From Krasilnikovozyma curviuscula (taxonomy: Eukaryota; Basidiomycota; Tremellomycetes; Cystofilobasidiales; Mrakiaceae), in NCBI GenBank assembly GCA_014825775.1, contig MVAQ01000045.1:48650-112649 (forward strand): a stretch of 64,000 nucleotides of DNA. Reading direction: 5' to 3'. How positions within the stretch are numbered: the first letter of the stretch is position 1; each line of letters opens with the position of its first letter. Shown here piece by piece: positions 25,813 to 37,900 of this stretch. The translations under genes and the position numbers were made by a program. The notes under the pieces were generated by a model. That model saw nothing but the letters and a program-made list of their open reading frames with translations. It did not search any database and had not been told where the DNA came from.

Positions 25813-28425
25813 TTAAAAATGTTCGACATGAGAGACATCCATCTTCTTCTCTCGGGCTTCTGAAGTCTCAAGAGCGTAGTCACCCTCACGCTCGATATCA
25901 TCCACAGCGTCTTGACCGTCAAATAGCCTCGATACCTCCTCGATGGTGTAACCTTTGGTTTCCACTGTAATAAGATACGAACGTAAATGTTTGTCACCCT
26001 TCATTGGTAATGAAATTAACACCTACCCAAACAGAAGATAGCGTAGGTCAAGTAGGCAGCGATGACGAAAATGTAAACGATCTGTGAATAGCCGAAGAGT
26101 TTAGAAGAACTGCAAGAGTGGAGGTTCAGCAGATGAAGAAGGAGCTTACATAGTACTTCCAGGCGCTGAATCCGGGAAAACAAAATGATGACGGTCAGAG
26201 GACAACATAAACTGTGAAAATCAAAGAAACGCATCTACATTTTCGACAAAGCGATTGGATTCACATATTGATTCTGTTTGTGAAATACAGGATATCTGAG
26301 AATTACTCGATGTTGGGCAAAAGAAGAAAACGCGTGCTGCACTCACGAAAACCAGTGAAACGGCTTGAATGAAAGAGTAGAGTCCCATAGCTTTGGCTCT
26401 CAATTGGAATGGTGTGATTTCAGGAATATCTGTGGTTATGAAAAGTGAAGGAAGAAGGGGGAGAGAGTTAAGCACTTCTGTCTATGTCAAGTCATAACAG
26501 GGGCGAGGTGAAGTGTGTTTACACAAATTTGGGAGTACAGTCCAACCAATATCGTAAAATCCCTACCAGTATAAGTTATTGAAATGATGGTCAGAAAGGG
26601 TTTATCATTTAAAAAAACCGGCGATTTGCCCGACTTGAATGATAATAGCTTCGGTTTTAGCACTCACATAGTAGAGATACAAGAAGGGAATGACAGCTAT
26701 TCCTGTGGACTTGTTTCCAGTATAGGCAAAGGATCCCTGCGATCTCTCTCTTCTAATCAGACTCATTTCTCTGGGACAACGTGAGCAAGAGAGAAGAACG
26801 AACTCACGGACAGCGCGGTCACAATAACGAAACACACCAGCTGTCCTGTATTAGAAGCCAACCATAATGGTCTTCTTCCAAGCTTCTCTACGACCTGGGC
26901 TGCAGCAAGTGCACAGATCAAGTTGAAGATAGCCAGTCCACCGTTGAGCTAACAAGATGGGACCAAGAGAGAGCATGTTAGACCCAATTCTCTACTGATG
27001 TTCTCAACAAATTCAAGACATGCCCCAGCCTGTTGAGTTCTACTACTGATTCCGACAAGCTCTAGAATTGGAGCAAGGTAATAACTACAAGACAATCGTG
27101 TCTTTCAGTTAACATGTCACAGATTCACAACAACAAACAATTCTGTCTGACCTGACGAGACCAACACCGTTCAACTGTGTGCCAGTAGCAAGCATAAAAA
27201 TCACCAGCAAACGCTTCCTATTACCTGGAGTCTTGAAGAAAGCGTCGTAGCCAGAATTCTTGGTGAGAGACTCCTGTTCGAGGTCTTTCTCGATTTCAGC
27301 AAGAGATTTCACCACGAGCTCGTCGTCCACCTGGCCGTTGGCGTACAGTTTTGCTAGAATACTGTAGCCCTTCTCACGCTGTCCAGCCTTGATCAACCAA
27401 CGAGGAGATTCTTCCATAAAGCCAAGTGCGATGTAGAAGGCGTTGACGAGAGCACCAAGCATGCAGAGGAGACAAGGGATTCTCCACGACCAGTCGCTGT
27501 TCAAATTCAGAGTTCCAAAACAAGCCCAAGAGGAGACTGTTGAGCCGATGTAGTACATGCACAGGTAGGAGGCTCCAGCGACAGCTCTCAAACGCTACAG
27601 AGACAAAACCCGTGAGCAAGAGACGCTTCAATGGGCAACATTGAGAAATCGAATCTACCGGGTGACAGAGCTCCATGATCATGGGTGGGGCTGCTACACC
27701 TTGGAAAGCAGCACCAGCACCAATGATGACTCGCCCACCGATGAACATGCCTCTGTTTTGAGCAAACGACATGACAAACGTTCCAGCGATCTGTGAAGTT
27801 AGTCAAGATATGAGACAGAATGAGCGATCTTATCTCAGCATCAGGCGATCACCCGAGAGTATTTACGAGAATGATGGAGCCAACAAAGATTGGGAGACGA
27901 CGACCCCAGCGTTCACACATGATAACGGCAATGAATGGCATCACCAAAGTAGCTATGTAACTCAAGCTATGTCAAGACTTGAGAGCGCCCGAAGAAGCGG
28001 TTGCTGCACTCACGGAAGTACATGGAGGCACTGATCAAGCCAAGGTCACTCGAAGTCGGGTTCCCAAAATAAGTCTGCCATCTGTCGAGAGTCTGTAGAC
28101 CGTTCAAAAGAGAGCTGTCGTAGCCAGCGGTGAAGATCTATTTCAGGATGAATCCGTCAGATGCTCTGCCACGGTTTGGAAAGACATGCGAGCAGACCCA
28201 CGTACACAGAAGTACAAGGTGAAGATAGAGATCATGGACTTTCGAAGTCCCTTGTCCTACCACCAGTTCTGATCGTAGAGAAAAGCATCAGCGCTTGCCG
28301 AATGGAAAGCAGTACGAGATGAGTGAGCTCACTTTGTGGACATTGTCTGCAGGCCGCGAAGGAACACAACAAGTTCAGACGCCAGATCCACATACCCCAA
28401 ACGACGAGGGTACGTACTCTGCCAT
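25813..28425 (-). CDS. MFS sugar transporter (hexose/lactose-permease type)
   Basis: Proton-coupled or facilitative sugar uptake at the plasma membrane, twelve helices expected. Conserved blocks in order: NVHKDKGLRK; IFTAGYDSSLLNGLQTLDRW; SYIATLVMPFIAVICERWGRRLPIFVGS; IIGAGAAFQGVAAPPMIMELCHP; RLRAVAGASYLCMYYIGS; SDWSWRIPCLLCMLGALVN; EESPRWLIKAGQREKG; central loop; YYLAPILELVGI; NLICALAAAQVVEKLGRRPLWL; EITPFQLRAKAMGLYSFIQA; NQYVNPIAL; and the terminal VETKGYTIEEVSRLFDG. It ends VSHVEHF, stop at 25813. About twelve exons. The 5' end is tentative: I join MAEYVPSSFGVY (ATG 28425), a 14-nt exon giving NVHK, and DKGLRK. It is divergent from a beta-glucosidase gene, which suggests beta-glucoside or cellobiose uptake. 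Confidence 0.88.
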
Positions 28426-28921
28426 GTTTGCCAATTTGAGGAGCTATGAGCGGCTGCGGAAGGCATGTTATATGTAAGTGAAGTGCTACAGAATGGAGCT
28501 CTGTTGTTGGGTTCGACTCGGAGTGGACGATGAAGAAATGTGGGGTTATTTGAAAGGGAGAGGAGCTCCTGCTTTTAAGTGCAGAGGGCTCATCTACCCC
28601 GCTGTTCCTCATAGCCCTCTCTCTGGCTCAAACGGAAATTGTTTCCCCACCGAAAAAGCGCGAGAGTCGACACATGACGAGGGCGATTTATTTTCAGCGA
28701 TACAGCGAACAGAACCTAAACAAAAACAAGACGTTTTGAGGGATGTGACTTAAATCCCCAAATGGGTCTATCCACCACCCAGCTGAACGGTCGGTCTTCG
28801 GTCGGTCAATAGGTCAATATTCGGACGCATCAGGGTTCACGAGACCTTGCCCTGCGCGACTCTTCTCTCTTTCTTCGAGCTTCGAACCGCATCTCTCACA
28901 CCCAGATTCAGCTCCTATAGC
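28426..28921. promoter_or_regulatory. shared divergent promoter, sugar transporter / beta-glucosidase
   Basis: A gap of about 500 bp between divergent starts. It contains the CGGTC tandem element at 28788-28807. No gene in between. Confidence 0.5.
28788..28807. promoter_or_regulatory. tandem CGGTCGGTC element, possible regulator site
   Basis: CGGTCGGTC, TT, CGGTCGGTC, a near-perfect 11-bp direct repeat, followed by AATAGGTCAATATTCGG with a further CGG at 28822. It lies about 115-135 bp upstream of the beta-glucosidase ATG. Clustered CGG triplets are the usual half-sites of zinc-cluster regulators. Confidence 0.4.
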
Positions 28922-31900
28922 ATGGTTGCTACTCTTACTGCCGAAACTCTCAACCCAGAAGCTCTCTTGAAAGAGCTCACTCTTCCTGAGAAATGCGCGT
29001 TCGTAACTATATCCCGAAGTTTCGTCGAGAGTACCTTCACCTTCCCCACTTCTAACCTTTTCTCTGTTTGAGCATCTCAGTATCCTAGCAGGAAAGGATC
29101 TATGGCACACAGTTCCTATCGAACGAGTTGGCTTGCCTTCTATTAGAGTCTCTGATGGTCCAAATGGGTGAGTAGCAGCTATCCCTAAGTTTCTCCGACG
29201 ACCAGGCGTCTTCTGACACGTTCCTTTCCTTTTTATAGTGTAAGAGGTACCAGGTAAGAACAGATATATCTTGGTTTTAATTTTAGTCGTGTATTCATGA
29301 CGTGGCTTCGCTTTTGGTCAGATTCTTCGACGGTGTCCCGTCTTCCTGTTTCCCATGTGCCACAGCTCTTGCTGCCACTTGGGACCTTGATTTGGCTAAG
29401 AGAATCGGTGGTGCTATTGCAGATGAAGCAAAAGCTAAAGGTGCTCCCTGTGTACTTGGTCCAACCGTCAACATCCAAAGATCTCCATTAGGAGGCAGAG
29501 GTTTCGAATCTTACTCTGAGGATCCTTACTTGTCCGGAAAGATGTCCGCTGCTTGGATCACTGGTCTTCAAGACAAGAAGGTTGCCGCAACTCTTAAAGT
29601 GAGTGTGTTCTCCTTTTTTTCTGGCGGGGAAGGGGGTTCGTTTTCGCATTGCGCGATCTGACCTCTCACCATCTCACAGCACTTCGTTGTCAACGACGCT
29701 GAGACTGAGAGATTCAGCAGTAAGTTTTTTTTATGAATTTATATATATACTTTCAAAGTCTTTCTCTTAACTGACAACTCGTATAGTGTCCTCTGAGGTT
29801 GGCGACAGAGCTCTCAGAGAGATCTACTTGCGTCCATTCGAGATCGCGGTCAAGGAATCTGATCCATGGTCCATCATGACCTCCTACAACCGAATCAATG
29901 GCACCCACTGTTCTGAGAATAAGAACCTTCTTCAAGGTATCCTCAGAGGCGAATGGGGTTTCAAAGGAGTGAGTTTCACACATCTTGACAGCATTGTTGT
30001 GAAGAGCCTGAAAGGTGCTGATAACATCTCTTGTTTTGGCGATGGTAGATGTTGATGTCAGATTGGTGGGGTACCTACAGTACTATTGAGGCTGCCCAAG
30101 CTGGTCTTGATCTTGAGATGCCTGGTTCGACGGTCTACAGAGGATCTTTGTTGATGAGTGCTGTCAGAGGTAAGTACTAAACCGCGTTGTTTAGTTTCTA
30201 AGGATCATGTTAGCCAACCAAACCTGTACTACCTTTTTTTTATAGCTGAAAAGCTCACTGTAGCAGAGATCGACAAGCTGGCCCTCAGAGTCCTCAAGTT
30301 CATGAAGACCTGTTTGGTCCCAGAAATCTCCGCTACTGAGTCCGGAATCGACACTGCCTTCACCCGATCGATCCTCCGTGAATCCGCTGCCCAATCCATC
30401 GTCCTCCTCAAGAACACCTCCAACGTCCTCCCTGTTAATGTCAAGAAGACCAAGACCATCGCTATCATCGGTGACAACGCGCTTGTCGCACAGATCTCCG
30501 GTGGTGGGTCTGCTTCTATGAAGGCTACCAGAATCATCAATGTCATCGATGGTATTAAGGAAGCTGCTCCAGATGCCAAAGTGTCTTACACTGTAGGCGC
30601 TTACGGTACATTCCTACCTTCGTTTTGATCCCTAAGCAGGCGTCTAATTATTCTCCTTATTCGCGGCAACAGGTCACAAGCTCCTTCCTCCCGTTGGACA
30701 GTTCCTCGTTTCACCCTCCTCAGGAAAGAAAGGATTCGACTGGAACTGGTACAACAGCGACCCATTCACCACATCTGCCAAGCCAGCAGCCATCTTGACA
30801 ATGCACCTCACCGAGTCTTCTGGGTTCATGGGAATGGATCCCCTTCCTGGCGTCGACCTCGAGGCTTTCGGACACATGAGTGGATATTACATTCCTGAGA
30901 TCGGAGGCGACTACGACTTCTCAGTCGTTGTCAACGGTAAAGGACGCCTCTTTGTTGACGGTCAGCTGGTTGTTGACAACTGGGAAAACCAGGTTAGAGA
31001 TGAGCACTTCTTTGGCACTGGTACCAGAGAGGAGATCGGAACCGTCAAACTTGAAGCTGGGAAGAAGCACCTTGTCGAGCTGCGCTTCCAAGGTCCTCAT
31101 AATGATGGGGGAGGATTCGCGGCTGGACTTGGTGCGTTCCGAGTTGGTGCAGCGCGAGTGATCGACCGTAAGGAGGAGATCAAGAACGCTGTTGAACTTG
31201 CCAAATCTTCAGATGGTGCGCTATCCTTATTCTGCTTCCGATCGTTTCAGATTTACTTCGCTGACAGCTGGATGGTGTTGTGCCGTTGCACGTCTTAGTT
31301 TCCATTCTGGTCATTGGCTTGAACGGAGAATGGGAGTCGGAGGGCTTCGACAGAAAGCATATGAAGTGAGTCTCTCTTGTTAAGCAACTTGTTCACTCAT
31401 ATCTCATACTGATCAGCGTTGATACGCAACAGACTCCCACCAGGCATCGATGACTTGGCCGCCGCTGTCCTCGAAGCTGTTCCATCCACCATCGTTGTCA
31501 CTCAATCGGGAACTCCAATCGAGGTTCGTACTATCCTCTTTAGACTACTCTGCGCTGGTAGTTGAGCCAGATCCTTCGTCGCAAATAGATGCCTTGGGTC
31601 AACCAAGCTACTACTCTTCTCCACGCTTGGTTCGGTGGTAACGAAGGTGGACACGCCATCGCCGATGTCATCTTCGGTAAGGTTAACCCAGCTGCCAAGC
31701 TGTCCCTCTCTTTCCCCAAGAGGCTTGAGGACAACCCAACCTTCCTCACCTTCCCGTGAGTATTCATCTCTCGTCGCAATAGGGAACAAATTTCTGATCA
31801 ACTGTTTGTTATCTTGTGCTGTTCAGAGGTGAAAACGGAAAGAACTACTACGGAGAAGGTATCTATGTCGGCTACCGATATTACGAGAAGGCATCGTGAG

Positions 31901-32409
31901 TAACGCCTTCGCTTCCTTCCCTCCTCTTGAAAAATGAAAAATTCTAACGTTTACTCTCATATAGCATTGATACTCTCTTCCCATTCGGATACGGTCTCTC
32001 GTACACCACCTTCGCGCTCTCCAAGCTAAAGGCGCCTACGAGCTTTAGCACTTCTACCGGTCTCCTCACTAAAACCGGTTTCTCTTTCTCCGTCGACGTG
32101 AAAAATACTGGCTCCCTCGCAGGAGCTGAAGTCATTCAAGTCTACGTTACCGACACAGAGTCGTCGTTGGCTCGTCCACCAAAGGAGCTCAAGGCCTTCG
32201 AGAAGGTCTACTTGAAATCAGGCGAATCCAAGACTGTGTCTTTCAAGCTCGATAGAGCTGCTCTGGGATACTGGGATGATAGAAAGAATACCTGGATTGC
32301 CGAAAAGGGAGAATTTAGTCTGATTGTCGCTACTTCGTCTCAGGATGACAGGGCGCTCAGAGCTAAGTTCACGCTGGAGGAGAATTTGACCTGGACTGGT
32401 CTTTCTTAG
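28922..32409 (+). CDS. beta-glucosidase, glycoside hydrolase family 3 with PA14 insert
   Basis: Hydrolyses beta-glucosides/cellobiose to glucose. ATG 28922 gives [24 protein letters not shown] with no signal peptide, so probably cytosolic. GH3 N-terminal barrel: [128 protein letters not shown] with the nucleophile Asp. GH3 C-terminal domain: [14 protein letters not shown] and [13 protein letters not shown]14 domain is inserted: [26 protein letters not shown] through [12 protein letters not shown]. Then [32 protein letters not shown] and the fibronectin-III-like end [12 protein letters not shown]. Stop 32407-32409. About 13 exons, full length. Confidence 0.93.
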
Positions 32410-33043
32410 AAAACTTTTTAAAACTTATTTGAACTTGATGAAATTCTTTCTGTATCTTGGCTTACATGAGAAAAAAAAACAGGAAGTTAGCGAGCTCAAG
32501 TCGCAGCTGGATTCGTCGGTTGTTCATCTACAACCAGGCACGATGAGCTGAAACCCCTTGATGTATTTCAAACCTCAAAACCAGCTAAAGGTTCCAACCT
32601 GGATATCATTTGATCTCAGTTCTGAAAAGCCGGCCCCATCAAACCACCCTGTACAGAGGTGCGAATCCAGATTGTTATTTTCGCTGCTTTCCTACTTCCA
32701 AAAACCAAAAATTCGCCTTGCAATGTTTTGCGACAGATGTATGGATGCGGGTTTATGGTGAGAAGGGCTGTCGGTGGGCTGAAAGAATATCAGCGAGAGC
32801 TCGGCGAGTTTACTTCGCTGCTCTCGATATGATCTTTTTCCTGTTTCTCATCACCTGGTTCATTTCAACCCACAATCACCTCTATATTTGTGTGTTTTCA
32901 GGTCTTCGTATTTCTTTGAGGAAAGCACAGCGACTTTGGTGAGTCTCCCCACTGTAAGAACAAGATATCCATGTTGCACGAGCTGATATCTGCTTTCTCA
33001 TAATTCTTCAGAGCTCAAAAGCACTTCATTTTCCCCATCAGTC
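32410..33043. other. intergenic region between beta-glucosidase and dehydrogenase genes
   Basis: About 630 bp, tandem genes on the + strand. It includes an A9 run (about 32471). It should hold the beta-glucosidase 3' UTR and the dehydrogenase promoter. Confidence 0.4.
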
Positions 33044-34635
33044 ATGACTATCTCTACGAAGAAGCCTTTCGTCGCGCGCTGGGGTATCATTGGGAGCGGC
33101 TGGATCAGCTCGGAGTTCTGTAAAGATGTCGCGCTCGTCAGACCAGAGATTTCCGACGTGCTGCATTCAATCGTCGCAGTAGGATCAAGAGATAAAGCTA
33201 AAGCTGCAAAATTCATTACTGTGAGTCTTATAGAAGCTTGCATTTTAAATTATATTGGTTATATCTTGCTCCAAGGTTGACATTCCCCAACCCGCCCTTC
33301 CAGGAATTCTGTCCCAACGGTGGAAACGCTCAGGCTACCGGTATCGAGTCTTCAAAGCCCAGAGCGGTTGGAAACTACGACGATGTCTATAATGACCCGG
33401 ATGTCGACATTATCTACGTCGGCACTCCCAATCAGGAACACTTTAAGAACTGCAAGGCTGCGCTCGAAGCTGGCAAGCATTGTCTCCTCGAGAAGCCAGC
33501 GACTCTTAACAAAAATGAGTGGGAGTTGTTGGTAAAAATCGCAACGGAGAGGAAGTTGTTTCTGATGGAAGGCAAGTCTCGTTCATTTTCGACGAAGTCT
33601 TCTGAAGCGCAAGTCACTGATATCCTCTTTCTACAGCTGTATGGACACGATTTCTTCCTCTCACCCTCAAGCTTCAGAAGCTTATTCATGAGGAAAAGGC
33701 CATCGGCGATATTAAAGCTCTCTGGAGTGATTTCTCTAGTTGGTCTTGATCCCTTATCATCTTAAAGGAACTCAAATCTGACGCTAACCTCTTCTCAAAG
33801 TGCACTTCCTTGGAAAGATGCCAATGGACCACAGAGCCTTTAACATAAATGCTGCTGGTGGATCGATGCTCGATCTCGGACCTTACACCTTACTTCCAGC
33901 AATGTTGTACCTTTACAAGTCCCCCGCCAACGAACTGACCCCACCTGAGAATGTCGTCGGAACAATGCTTAAAGCGGAGACAGGAGTTGATCTTACGACA
34001 GGAATCTCCCTTGACTTCCCAAAGCTGGGCGCTAAGGCTACATGTGAGTGAATCTCCGCTTTTGAGATAGGTGGTGATGTTCACGACGTAGACTTACGCA
34101 AACTCTATCCGTCGTAAAGTAACTTCAAGTTTCACTTACTGGTCACAGCCCTGGAACACCTTGATTACTGGTACAAAAGGGTGAGTTAAGATCTCTTCTG
34201 TTCACCCACCCGCTATCTCAAAACATCGAGTCCAAAGCTTACATCGTCACCGGTTGAATCTTATCAGGCGTGTCGAAATCGGTCCCATCGGCTCTCGTCC
34301 AACCAAAGCAATTGTACACCGTTATACTAAAGAAGCCATGATTGGGTTCGAAACGGAATCCGAGGTGATTGAGCTCAACTTCCCTCAGTTCGGACTATAC
34401 TTTGAAGCAGATGCGGTCGCTAGATCGTTGAGGGATGGCGAAATGGAGAACTCTTCCATGACACATGCTGAGACCCTACTGACTATGGAGGTAAGTGATT
34501 TATCTCCGCTGCTGCATCGCGATAAACGCTGTTTGACCAATCCCGCCGGGTTCTCTGATCGTCTTAGATCTTCGATACCGTGAGAAAGCAGAATAACTAC
34601 ATTCTTCCAGAGGGTATGGAGGCTGTTCCCATGTA
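33044..34635 (+). CDS. Gfo/Idh/MocA dehydrogenase, D-xylose / dihydrodiol dehydrogenase type
   Basis: Predicted NADP-dependent sugar 1-dehydrogenase. ATG 33044: MTISTKKPFVARWGIIGSGWISSEF with the Rossmann glycine motif GIIGSGWI; SIVAVGSRDKAKAAKF; DDVYNDPDVDIIYVGTPNQEHF; ALEAGKHCLLEKPATLN with the catalytic-site EKP. LFLMEAVWTRFLPLTLKL is split by a GC-AG intron (33572-33636) and is the hallmark motif of this subfamily. Then HFLGKMPMDHRAFNINAAGGSMLDLGPYTLLPA, VEIGPIGSRPTKAIVHRY and the end FDTVRKQNNYILPEGMEAVPM, TAA 34633-34635. About eight exons. Physically linked with the beta-glucosidase and sugar transporter; the substrate is inferred, not shown. Confidence 0.87.
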
Positions 34636-34955
34636 AACTTGGAATGGTGTGTTCAGTCTAAGGGCTTGTCTTGGGTTGACCGCAGTCTCTTAGAAGTAAT
34701 TGTGACTGATTGAAAGCCAATCCACTGGCATGCGCTTCAGACCTTGCCAACGAGTATCACAAGATGTTCTAAGTTGGATTCATTATAAAGCAACAGCCAG
34801 TTGTTCGTATGTACGTTTTTGACCCCCGGGAAATGGAATTGAAAGGCAAAAAAGGAAAGATGATCGACAGAGGAGAAATGCAAGAGTGGGTAATTCTATA
34901 TTTGGTGATCGTTAGGTGAAGGATGATGAAGAAGATACAGTCTGTAATGAGAGAT
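34636..34955. other. convergent intergenic region dehydrogenase / ACC1
   Basis: A 320-bp gap between convergent stop codons. No feature seen. Confidence 0.5.
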
Positions 34956-37900
34956 CTATTGAGCGCTGAGGGAAGCGATGAGAGTCTGCGATGAAGTAAA
35001 TGATAGTTAGTCAGACAATCTGAAGCGTGAATTCAGATAAGGAATATTTAAGACTCACTTGTTTATCTTCTGGGCTCAATGTACCAAGGACAGCCATGAG
35101 ACCTTGAAGAGCGCCTTGTCTCTCACTGTCGGCGAAAGCAACAATTCTCTCAGAGACGTAATCGGTTCTGATCTTGGCGACGGCGTCGTTGATAGCAGTA
35201 GCGTTGGACTCAATCCATTGGGCAGTCTCAACATCAGATGTGAGGTCGACCTGTGTGATGGAGTCGAGGATGGCGCGGCGAGATGAGAGGGTAAGGTCAG
35301 GGTTGGCTGCTGCAATCTTTGAGAGAACGTTCTCCTCGTTAAGTCTTCTTCTCAGTCTCCAGTAGAAGAATCTTCTGCTCTCCTTCCAGAGGGCTCTCTT
35401 CGCGCACCCCTTGGCCTCCATACGTCCGACTCTGTCGTGGAGATCGGCGTACAGAAGAGAGATGGACTTGTAAGTTGGCTCTAACAGAGTCTCGCGAGCC
35501 TTGAGCTTTTCACCAATAGCAGCACGCTCTTCAGAAGATGCAGCAGCTGATAGAGATGCTTTGAGAGATGCGTAGGTGGTGTCGAGTCTCTCCATGAGAG
35601 GAATGACTTTGTCTCTTCTGAACTTGATTTCAACAATTCCCTCAGGTTCTGTGACGCGAGATATATATATTAGTTTCTGTTTCAGGACTAGTCAACGAAA
35701 GTCAAAACTCACCGAGAATACCACCTCTCGCGTCAGTGTCAGCATACATTTCCATCTGCGCTTCATTGATCGTTGGATCCAGGACGACCCAAGCACCACC
35801 ACGAAGTTCACCGTTAGGCACGATGTAGACGAAGACTGGCTGCTTGAATGAAGACAGGCCATCAACAATCTTGGAACCTTGCTTCAAGATCTCGTCGTAC
35901 TGTTGATCAGTTGAAAAGAAAGCCGTCAGAGAGTGCGTCGCGAGCCGAAGCGAGCCTCATAATTTAGCCACGTACCATATCCTGTTGTCCACCAGAGAAA
36001 CCTCTCATATTGGCCAAAATGACTAAAGGAAGACCTTCCCTATTGATGTCGAAGATGGCTTGAGCGGTCTTGTAAGCACTGTTAGGGGTCCAGACTTGAC
36101 CGGCTTCTAAGATTTTCTGTTCAAAGCCAGCAGCGTTGGCTGGATCAGCTGGAACGATACGCTCAGTTGTTCGAGTTTCGACTGCAATCACACCGAGCGG
36201 AATTCCACCGAGACGGGCACGACCGCAGACAATAGTCTTTGCCCAGTCACCGAGAACTTCCTGCAGAAGGTTGAAAGCAAAATAAGAAAGTAAATTAGAA
36301 GGTGCACTGAGGATGGAGATTGTGAGAAGGTTGTCAACTTACGAAAAAGGATCCCTTGTCGAACAAACCAGTCAAACCCTCATCCTCCTTACCCTCCAAC
36401 AACCATCTTGGATCGTATGGTCCCTTAGGTGGAGAATAAGTAACATCTCTGTCCCAAGCGTCCAAAGAAGGAGATATTGGAATAGCTTTGCCTTTCCGTT
36501 CTGGGACATAAGCGAGCCACTTCAACACCTTAAGAGCACCATCGAGATCGTGTTCCGCCACCAAGTGAGATGTTCCGTTTCTCGCCATAATTTGAGTACC
36601 ACCAAGTTGCAAGTTGGAGGTATAGACTTCACGACCAAGGACCTTGTTGAGAGCTTGAGCACCAGTGAGAATCATTGGATTGCCCTCAACTTGGATAGAT
36701 CTTTGACCGAGACGGACAAGGTAGGCACCAATACCGACGGATCTAGCAGTGACGAGAGAGATCGTGAAGAGACCCTCATCATACGCACGGGAGGTGGCAC
36801 CGGCGATGAGTCCAGAGCCTCTGAGAGACTCCACACCGAGACCATCAGCAAGACCGATGATATCAATGATCTAAAAAGAAAATCGGTTAATCAGAAAAAC
36901 CTACTTAGAATCGAAGCCTCTTTGAAAGAACTCACCTTATGCCGCCTTTCGCCTTCGTCCTCAATCTCCACGGTGTTGACGCTGGAGCCTTTCTTGGCGA
37001 GAGAAGAGAAAGTGTCAGGAGTCCTGAGATAAGTTAGGACAAGTTTGTCGTCAGACACAAGACAACAGATAAATGACTTCGAGTGATTGTTCGACTTACA
37101 AGTACAAGTACTTGACACCCTTCTGCGGATCGGCTGGGTCGTTCCAGGCAGCTTGGAACAAGTTGAGAAGCTCTTCCGCAATGCCAAGTCGAGCACCAGA
37201 ATTAGCAGAGAGGTAGATTCTAGGAACGCCAAGCTTGACAGCCAACTGGGTAGCCTTGAAGAAGTATTCGTCTTCGAGTGGACCGAAGGAACCAATCTTG
37301 AAGGTGATATCGTTAGCGATGACCAACGCACGTCTACCCTTAGGGTATTCAGGCGTTTGCATCGTGAAGATCCAAGCGACCATACCACAGGCATTTGAAC
37401 CTGGTGGTCTGATAACCTCTTGAAGCTCATTGTTTTCGTCAAGAACAAGCTCTACGGCAGTCAACGGTTCAGGTGGAACGCGAAGACCTGGGATCTTGGC
37501 AGCAGCTTCAGCCCAGACCTTTCGAAGACTCTGGAGGAAGAGATCAGGGTAGTCATCTAAGAGAAAGAGAAGGACTTCAGTGCCTATTACTCGAACATGG
37601 GAAAAGAAGTTGTCATACAGGCGTAGGTAGTACCAACTTTGTGAGCTTGGTAACGTCTTGGTTGAAGACTGTTCTTGGTGGTGTATGGGTGACTGACTGG
37701 TTGAAGGTGGAAAGGACCAATCTCATCGCCAATCGTCTTGAGGATGGTAGCTCCTTTGTCGGTTTCAATTTCTTGGTAAGCGAAGTACTTCACGACGAAC
37801 CCAGAAACGTTCTCGATACAAGCACGGATTGGAGTGATGTTCCCATCTTCATCCTCGAGGACCATTCTGATCTCAGCGGCAGTCACACGCAGACGCCATA

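Noticed and set aside
28232..28612. 126-codon open frame on - before the sugar transporter
   Set aside because: It shows no transporter motif and reads through the likely 5' introns of the transporter gene.
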